A DNA stretch of 64,000 nt from Ophiosphaerella korrae. Lineage: Eukaryota > Ascomycota > Dothideomycetes > Pleosporales > Phaeosphaeriaceae. This document shows positions 57,743 to 64,000 of this stretch, one piece after another. The notes beneath the pieces were generated by a model. It worked only from the letters and a program-made list of their open reading frames with translations. It did no database searches and was not told where the DNA came from. How positions within the stretch are numbered: position 1 is the first letter of the stretch; each line of letters starts with the position of its first letter. Location of the stretch: the NCBI GenBank assembly GCA_028456385.1, contig JALNQF010000058.1, positions 158,032-222,031 on the forward strand. The letters run 5' to 3'. Both the position numbers and the translations under genes were made by a program.

Positions 57743-60020
57743 ATGGCCCGCAAAGCGGCCCAAAAGAAGGCCGTCCAGGCTTCACCCCTGGATGGATGCT
57801 CAATTGCCACGTCAGGAAAGTTCCCCGGCACCACCCAAGCAGCCCTCGCAGAGCGCGTCACATCACTTGGTGCTACTATTGCAGCGAAAGTCACATCAGA
57901 CACCACCTTTCTGATCGCGACGGAAAAAGACTATGAAGCGAATTCGACTAAAGTCAAGGCTGCCGCTGCCAATGGTGTTCCCGTCGTCACGCTTGAATGG
58001 TTGGACGAGTGCGAATCTACAAGTAAACACCCATCTCAACCAATCATGGCATATGCAATGACTAAACTTGGGGATAGACACGAAGGCAGATGAGACGCAG
58101 TATCTTCTATCGTCATCTGGGACGGCTGTAGCTGCCCCTGCGAAGAATCAGGCCAATGGCTCGAAGAAGCGCGCTGCACCAACATCTAACGCTTCACCTT
58201 CTGCGACTCAAGACGCGTCGCAGGCCAAGAAGGCAAAGATTGCAGAAAACGCCAAAGTTGGTGATGGCCAAAACGCAAAATCCAAGACGGTTGCGGTCTC
58301 CGTAGATGAGCATTGCCCTCTAGCTACTTACAAAGTTTGGATCGATCCAGATGGTTTGATTTGGGATGCATCGTTGAATCAAACCAATGCTTCCCACAAC
58401 AACAATAAATTCTACAAAGTTCAGGTGCGCAAATTAATCAGCCTTGTTCTCTGATTCATACTGATTGACGCCAGATGCTCCACGATGGTACTGGTACTAC
58501 CTTCAGGACATGGACACGCTGGGGGCGGGTTGGTGAACGCGGTCAATCCGCCATGCTTGGCAGCGGATCCTATGGTGAGGCGCAAAGCAATTTCCAAAAG
58601 AAATTTAAAGATAAGTCTGGCCTCAGATGGGAAGATCGTGGCGAGCAGCCTAAAGCTGGCAAGTATGCGTACGTCGAGCGGTCATACAACCCAGACTCAG
58701 ACGAGGAGGAAGAAGATGACGAGGCCGCCGCTGAAGCAGACGGAGAAAAGAAAAAGGCCGGCAAAGCCCCAGTTGCAGAATGCACCCTCGAGCCACAGGT
58801 GCAAGACTTGATGAAGCTCATTTTCAATCAATCCTACTTCGATGCTACCATGTCCGAACTCAACTACGATGCTAACAAACTGCCTCTGGGGAAGCTTAGC
58901 AAAGGAACCATTGCCCGAGGGTTCCAAGCGCTCAAAGATCTTTCGGTCAGGCTGGACAGTAACGATGCAGCCTCCAGGGCCGAAGTAGAGCACCTTTCCA
59001 ACCTCTTCTACTCGGTCATTCCCCACGCCTTTGGCCGCAACCGCCCCCCAGTCATCCACACCAAAGATCTCCTTAAGAAGGAAATCGAACTCCTCGAGAG
59101 TCTTTCAGACATGAAGGAAGCCGCGGCCATGCTCAAAAACAGCCTCAAAGACGACGGCGGCATCCACCAACTCGACCGCCAATTCCAAGGCCTCAACATG
59201 GCCGAAATGTCGCCCCTCGACCAAAACAGCAAAGAGTTCACCCTCCTCTCCACCTACCTCCACGACTCTAAGGGCGCCACCCACCACCTCAACTACAAAG
59301 TCGAATCCATCTTCCGCATCGAGCGCGCCGGCGAATTCGACCGCTTCGCCCAATCCGACTTCTCAGCCGTCAAGAAAAGCAACCGCCGCCTTCTCTGGCA
59401 CGGCTCGCGCGTCACCAACTTCGGCGGCATCCTCGGCCAGGGCCTGCGCATCGCGCCCCCAGAGGCCCCCGTCTCGGGCTACATGTTCGGCAAGGGCATC
59501 TACCTCGCCGACATGTCGTCCAAGTCGGCCAACTACTGCTGCCCGTATACCTCGGGCGGCACAGCGCTGCTGCTGCTGTGCGAGGCGGAGCTGGGCAACC
59601 CCATGCACGAACTTACGGATGCGTCGTATACGGCGGGCGAGGACGCGAGGGCGAAGGGCATGTGTGCGACGTGGGGCAAGGGCTTGACGGGGCCGAGTAA
59701 GTGGAAGGATGCAAAGTGCGTGAATCCCGCGCTGAAGGGGTGCATGATGGTATGTTTTCTTTCTCTTTTTTTTTCTTCTTTTGTTCCCCCCTTGTTTGGG
59801 GGTTGGTTGTTGCACAATTGCTAATGGGCATTAGCCTGATGTTTCTGTTGCGCCGGGCCCGACGAATGTGCCGAATGCGTATCTGCAGTATAACGAGTTC
59901 ATCGCGTATGATGTCGCGCAGATTCGCCTGCGGTACTTGTTCCGCGTGAATATGAGTTGAGGACTGGAGGACCGGAGGACCGGGGAGGGGGGGGGGGGGG
60001 GGGCTGGGGTTGGGGGATAG
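57743..60020 (+). CDS. Poly(ADP-ribose) polymerase (BRCT-WGR-PARP)
   Basis: Exons 57743-58022, 58078-58424, 58475-59749 and 59835 onward. The enzyme attaches ADP-ribose chains from NAD+ to proteins during DNA-damage response in the nucleus. Domain order: BRCT (about residues 15-95; PLDGCSIATSGKFPGTTQAA, VPVVTLEWLDECE), basic linker with KKRAAPTSN, WGR (TYKVWIDPDGLIWDASLNQT, FRTWTRWGRVGERGQSAMLG), PARP regulatory helical domain, and catalytic domain. The H-Y-E triad is complete: His518 in LLWHGSR, Tyr552 in GKGIYLADM and Glu655 in LQYNEFIAYD. No zinc fingers, as in other fungal PARPs. Read literally, the last exon runs to TAG at 60018-60020. One extra T at about 59940-59942 throws the normal ending (LRYLFRVNMS, stop 59959) out of frame and adds a tail read from a poly-G tract. 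This is either a base-call error or a real terminal frameshift. Confidence 0.92.
59988..60003 (+). repeat. 16-nt poly-G run
   Basis: A homopolymer of 16 G lies just after the expected PARP stop, followed by more G-rich sequence (ctggggttggggga). It is able to form a G-quadruplex and is prone to sequencing error. Confidence 0.9.
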
Positions 60021-60213
60021 GATAAAAAGGGGTTTACGAATGTATCGGGTGGGGCGTAGGCAATGACTGATTTACAAGAGAGTTTTTAACTCGGTGACGT
60101 GGGCGTGGCATGCTTGATGGCTTCTACTTTGTGTCTATCACTAACCGAGTTTTTGTTCTTGTTCTCTCGTCGAAACCACTCGTGTCAACAGCAAAGACAT
60201 GGCCTCTACCCAC

Positions 60214-62022
60214 CTACTCCCCTACCCCCTCCTTCCCCTCCTCTCCCTCATCCCCCTCATCCCCCTCCTCCCCAAGCCCATCATCCCCCATACTAAAGCG
60301 CATAAACTTCTCGCCCTTCGCATCCGCTACACAAGTTAGCACAACAGCAACAGCAACAGCAACAGCAAAAGCGACAAGGAAACAAACAAACTTACTCCCC
60401 CACTCAACAACCTGTCCATCCTGGACCTCACAATTCTTCAAACTCGTCTTCTCCCCGTCCTTGGCTGCGCCGCCGTCGACCCGACACCTGCGTCCCAGTA
60501 TACAATCCGTAAGCTGGACATTCGGCCCAACATGCACGCCATCCATGAGCAAGCAGCGCAGCAGGCGGGCGCCCTCGCTGATCTTGCAATTATAGCCGAT
60601 GACGCATTCCTTGATGTTGGTCTTCTCCTCTACAATGACGTTGTCGGCGAGCAAGGAGTTTTCAGCTTCGACACGGCATTTGCGGGGGATGGAGTCCTTG
60701 TGGGCGATTTTGGAGGCGTGGGAGAAGGGGGAGGGGAGAGTAGGGGAGTCCTCGAGGGCGGGGAGTTTGGCGAGGCGGAGGGAGATGGTGAGGAGGAGGT
60801 GGGCGGTGTCGACGCGGCGGATGAGAGGGGCGGTGGGGGATGCGGGTTGGATATATGCGAGGAGAGGGGGGATGGTTAGGAGGGGGGTTTTTTGGGAGAG
60901 AGATTTTGCGGCAGGGGGGATGCTGGTTGAGGTGAGGACGCGGGAGGCGAGGGGCTGGGTGGTGGTGGTGGTGGTGGTGTCGAGTGAGGGGGCGGGGGCG
61001 GAGGCGTAGGTGGTGCTGAATTTTGAGACGTCGATTTCTTCATCGAGGACTTGGGAGCCGTGGTCAGATTCCTCGTCGTCGCCCTGGAGAATTTGGCGGA
61101 GGCCGAGTTTGTCGCCCAGGCCGTCCTGCCAGCCGGCTTTTGCCCACCAGCCCAGGACGTCCTCGCTGATGCTCTCAAAGGCTTCGTTCTTGGCCATCAT
61201 TTCGGCGGCCCAGTATGGGAAGAAGTAGATGTGCGCGTCACGATAAGTTGTCAGCATTCGTATGCGAGCATGCTTCCGGAGCAGAGAGTGTCTTATTGGG
61301 AGTGTTTTGTTCTGGGCGGTGATGTCGTTGAGGGTGTCGGTGGGCACAGAGTAGACGAGATTGGACATGTGCCGCCGCGCCGAGTCTACGGGAGGCGGGA
61401 CGGTTGGCGTGGGCAGAGGGACGGTTGCGATGAAGTCGGTCTCGTCCCCCTTGGTGCTGCCTTCGCCTTTTGCCTGATACCACACACCGAGCCCGCCTCT
61501 TCTACCAAGCTTCTCGCCTCCAGGGCCAAATGCAATCCTGGCGCCATTGCTGTCCAGCCCGCCTGTTGCAGCTCCCAAGCCCGCCTGCTCCACCATCCAG
61601 GCATCGGCCAGCGCTGTGCCGTCCAGCTCGCACACGAGATCGCAGGGCAGCACGATGAAGTCGCCCTTGATGGCGCTCTGCACGGCGGGCAGGCGGAAGA
61701 TGTCGCCGGTGGCGGTCTCGTGGGTCAGCGACTGTGGGGCGAGGATGGCGGGCCGCGGGGCGGGGAGGGAGGTGAGGTGGGGGTTCTGGGACATGGCGGC
61801 CTCGATGGCCTCGAGCGACTCTGGCGGGGTGATGATTGTGATGTCCGAGACGCCCATGCGGTAGCACCATTCCAGCGGATACCAGACCATGGGCCTGTTC
61901 GCCACGGGCAGCAGGGCCTTGGGGATGTGCCTGGGGGTGGAGGTGAAGGTGCTGAAGGAGGCGCCGGGCCCGCAGAGCACGAGGGCCTGGAAGCCCGGGG
62001 CGGGCAGCACGGCGTGAGGCAT
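60214..62022 (-). CDS. gcd1: Translation initiation factor eIF2B subunit gamma
   Basis: Exons 62022-60396 and 60326-60214 give 579 aa. eIF2B is the guanine-nucleotide exchange factor for eIF2; gamma works with epsilon in the catalytic subcomplex. The N-terminus is a nucleotidyltransferase-like fold (FQALVLCGPGASFSTF, IPKALLPVANRPMVWYPLEW, GDFIVLPCDLVCEL) and the C-terminus a left-handed beta-helix of hexapeptide repeats (NSLLADNVIVEEKTNIKECV, IGYNCKISEGARLLRCLLMD, GVHVGPNVQLTDCILG). The middle is long and Thr/Pro-rich (TTTTTTQPLASRVLTSTSIP). A 69-nt intron with CTAAC branch point precedes the last exon, which ends in an acidic Gly/Glu tail. Start 62022 (MPHAVLPAPGFQALV) fits the family; the frame is open upstream to 62271 but that stretch is low-complexity leader overlapping the shared promoter. 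Confidence 0.93.
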   Translation of the reverse strand: MPHAVLPAPGFQALVLCGPGASFSTFTSTPRHIPKALLPVANRPMVWYPLEWCYRMGVSDITIITPPESLEAIEAAMSQNPHLTSLPAPRPAILAPQSLTHETATGDIFRLPAVQSAIKGDFIVLPCDLVCELDGTALADAWMVEQAGLGAATGGLDSNGARIAFGPGGEKLGRRGGLGVWYQAKGEGSTKGDETDFIATVPLPTPTVPPPVDSARRHMSNLVYSVPTDTLNDITAQNKTLPIRHSLLRKHARIRMLTTYRDAHIYFFPYWAAEMMAKNEAFESISEDVLGWWAKAGWQDGLGDKLGLRQILQGDDEESDHGSQVLDEEIDVSKFSTTYASAPAPSLDTTTTTTTQPLASRVLTSTSIPPAAKSLSQKTPLLTIPPLLAYIQPASPTAPLIRRVDTAHLLLTISLRLAKLPALEDSPTLPSPFSHASKIAHKDSIPRKCRVEAENSLLADNVIVEEKTNIKECVIGYNCKISEGARLLRCLLMDGVHVGPNVQLTDCILGRRCRVDGGAAKDGEKTSLKNCEVQDGQVVEWGSKFVCFLVAFAVAVAVAVVLTCVADAKGEKFMRFSMGDDGLGEEGDEGDEGEEGKEGVGE

Positions 62023-62270
62023 GGCGACGGGGTGGCCGGTCAGCCAGGAAGCATGAAGCATGCAGGTGCAGGCAGCAAGAGAGAGCCGCCCCGCGCAAAA
62101 GTGGTGGGCATGACTCGCGGGCCGTGGCCGAGGCTGCTGCACATGCCTCGCGCCCCAGCCCCCGGCCAGGATTGGCAGGGCAGAGGCACAACAACACACC
62201 GCATCCTGCCAACCCGCCCAACCTGCCCACCACACGATACACGATACCATGAGATAGACGCCCGCACGCA
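62023..62270. promoter_or_regulatory. Bidirectional promoter, eIF2B gamma and PEX22-like gene
   Basis: 248 bp between two divergent start codons, GC-rich. No TATA box is obvious. Long open frames cross it on both strands because of its GC content. Confidence 0.55.
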
Positions 62271-63758
62271 ATGTCCTTCAACTACGACCGCTACGACCGC
62301 CGCCAATCGTCGCCCGGCCGCCGCAGCACGCTCGGCTACTGGGTGCCGCTGACCGTCACCGTTGTTGCTGCGACGGCTGGGCTCGCCGCCTGGGTGTGGT
62401 CGGCACGCGAAGACCACGAGGACGCGCCGTCCGACGACGACGACCTGAGCTATGGCGAGGACAGCAGCAGCAGAGAGAAGGCGCCTGGCCGCCCGCCGGG
62501 GCCCCGGGGCGCGCGCGCTGCCACGGCCTCGGGCGTGATCCGCGAGGGCGACAGGGACCTCCTGTCGCGCGCCCAGGGCATCATCCGCCGCACGCCCAGC
62601 CCGCAGCAGCTCTACGACACGGTCAGCAAGAAGACGGCCGCAGGATGGGCGGCTGCGGGCGCGGCGCTGGCCAGCATCCGCGAGGAGGACAGGGACGACG
62701 CGTACGGCGACCACAGCAGGTGGAGCGAAGAAGCGGCCATCCGCCGCAGCGTCGACGCCCCGTCTTCGCAGAGCGCTGCAGCAGCAGCAGCAGCAGCCGA
62801 CACCACCGCCCAGACGCGCTCCTTCGCCGCCGCGGCCAAGAACCCGCCTGCGCCCAGCGGCAAGCGGAAGACGGTCGTGCTGGTCGTCTCCGCCGAGTCG
62901 CCCACGGACAGCCACGACCACGACGGCTCCTACCGCTCGGAAAACGCCGTGAGTTGCCTCTTCTTGCGTCTCTTCTTCCACCTGCCTATCTACCTATCTG
63001 TCTGCCTATCTACCTACCTGCCTGCCTACCTACCTACCTGCCTGCCTACCTACCTACCTGCCTGCCTACCTACCTACCTGCCTACCTGTCCACCCCGCTG
63101 ACCGCCCCAGACCATCCTCTCCCACCTCCCCGACACCGACTTCAGCCGCACCAAGCTCTTCGTCCTCATCTACTCGCCCGCCCTGCGCTCCCGCCCCCAG
63201 TCGCGCGCCGGCACCTCCTCCCTCGGCGACTCGTACTCGCACATCCCCGCCCCCCCCGCCCGCCCCCCCGGCGAGGAGCCCTCCAGCACCGACCCCCATC
63301 CCGAAGACTTTGTCTACAGCCCCACCCACTCCGCCCGCAGCTCCGACAACCTCCTCTGGAACACGCTGCACGCCCAGGCCCTGCGCCTCGTCGAAAACGC
63401 CGCCATGGTCATGCCCTTTAGCACCACCACCGGCTTCGTCCACATGCTGCGCCACATCGGCCCCGAGCTCGTCTACGTCGTCGACGCCCTGAGCGGCGAC
63501 CGCGGCGCCAACATCGAGGACATCAAGCGCTGGGTCGGCCAGACCATTGTCGTTGTCGGCAGCGACGGCATGGGCCTCAGTGGCCTTGTCGACACCGACG
63601 ACGAGGGCCCTCCTGCCTCCAAGGGCAAGGGCACCGAACACGCCGTGTCTCGGTGGTGGGAGAGCGCTGATATGGTCGGCCTTGGCAAGGGCGTCGAGGT
63701 CGTGGATGCGTCGCGGCTGACGGACGATTATGAGAGGAGGGTTGGTGGCCGCGAGTAA
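62271..63758 (+). CDS. pex22: PEX22-like peroxisome biogenesis protein
   Basis: Exons 62271-62948 and 63111-63758 give 441 aa. PEX22 anchors the ubiquitin-conjugating enzyme PEX4 on the peroxisome membrane, so that the PEX5 receptor can be recycled. A single N-terminal membrane helix (LGYWVPLTVTVVAATAGLAA, residues ~21-43) follows a short basic start (MSFNYDRYDRRQSSPGRRS), the layout of filamentous-fungal PEX22-like proteins. Next is a Ser/Asp/Ala-rich disordered part with an Ala8 run, then a Rossmann-like domain split by the intron: KTVVLVVSAESPT before it and TKLFVLIYSPALRS, RHIGPELVYVVDALSGDRG and IVVVGSDGMGLSGL after it. The assignment rests on architecture and is less certain than for the neighbours. 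The intron (62949-63110) is filled by a TACC/TGCC microsatellite. Confidence 0.75.
62981..63089 (+). repeat. TACC/TGCC tetranucleotide microsatellite within the PEX22-like intron
   Basis: About 27 copies of a 4-bp unit alternating tacc, tgcc and tatc fill most of the 162-nt intron. Blocks of three tacc plus two tgcc repeat regularly, giving a higher-order 20-bp period. Confidence 0.9.
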
Positions 63759-63887
63759 ATATCGTCTATACTATTCCCTGCATGGCAGTACTGTTGGTCT
63801 TTGGAATCGACATGTTCGGCGGCACCGTTTGCTCTGTTCAGTTCACCCTGTGGTTCTCTTGCGTGCATGCACTTGGTAATGAGATAT

Positions 63888-63940
<53 letters not shown>

Positions 63941-64000
63941 TTTTGTTTTTTTTTTTTTTTTTTATATTTATTAATAGTTCTGGTTTTTTTGATTTGATTG
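63759..64000. other. 3' flank ending in a 75-nt poly-T tract
   Basis: After the PEX22-like stop there is short 3' sequence, then T51, G, T4, G, T18 (63889-63963) and AT-rich DNA to the window end. It could be a poly(A) tail of a reverse-strand retroposed sequence or an unstable homopolymer. No gene was recognised. Confidence 0.6.

Noticed and set aside
61051..62352. 433-codon + strand ORF opposite eIF2B gamma
   Set aside because: Antisense shadow of a well-supported gene in GC-rich DNA; composition is Gly/Arg/His-rich and family-free.
62981..63089. Regular repeats resembling a CRISPR array
   Set aside because: Simple 4-bp microsatellite inside an intron of a eukaryotic gene, with no spacers.
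62396..63421. 341-codon ORF in another frame of the PEX22-like gene
   Set aside because: Arg/Pro/His-rich shadow frame that reads through the microsatellite intron.

Overview
The window is nuclear DNA of a filamentous ascomycete. Genes are spaced 0.3-2 kb apart and carry short (about 45-90 nt) GT-AG introns, often with CTAAC-type branch points. The protein set (PAN3, delta-COP, APC4, NIPA transporter, eIF2B gamma, BRCT-WGR-PARP, HET, NB-ARC, Zn2Cys6) is typical of Pezizomycotina. Gene content and C:G-to-T:A decay suggest Dothideomycetes, probably Pleosporales; this placement is inference. Exon coordinates were built by hand from reading frame, splice consensus and family knowledge.

Layout. 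1-25.5 kb is a conserved housekeeping block: PAN3, adenosine kinase, a tRNA-Thr gene, ribosomal protein uL2, APC4, a NIPA-like Mg2+ transporter, an acidic protein of unknown function, delta-COP, a protein with a CBM-like N-terminus, and a secreted GH125 mannosidase. 27-42.7 kb is mixed: a Zn2Cys6 regulator, a decayed SNF2-helicase gene, a MetX-type alpha/beta hydrolase, a flavin-reductase-like protein, a MATE transporter, and an aminopeptidase P with a very long tail. 44.8-54.7 kb is an accessory graveyard: two HET-domain pseudogenes, one NB-ARC pseudogene, a 1.3 kb AT-rich foldback element with TA target sites, and one intact orphan membrane protein. 56-63.8 kb returns to conserved genes: an F-box-like protein, PARP, eIF2B gamma and a PEX22-like peroxin. 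The window ends in a poly-T tract.

Most notable is the tRNA-Thr(UGU) gene at 5605-5747. Besides a normal 12-nt anticodon-loop intron, its D arm is split by a 59-nt segment that looks like a spliceosomal intron: GTACGT start, CTAAC branch point, CCAG end. Removing both segments restores a tRNA with essentially all invariant bases. This is either a new kind of nuclear tRNA intron or a tRNA gene hit by an introner-like insertion.

Other points worth a look: in-frame stops in two of the immunity-type pseudogenes that fit C-to-T or G-to-A changes, a +1 T frameshift in the last codons of PARP, a 57-nt intron that can be retained in frame, and the ~450-residue disordered extension on aminopeptidase P. 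The genes are ordinary single transcription units rather than operons. Likely shared promoters lie between divergent pairs (F-box-like/PARP, eIF2B gamma/PEX22-like, hydrolase/flavin reductase).
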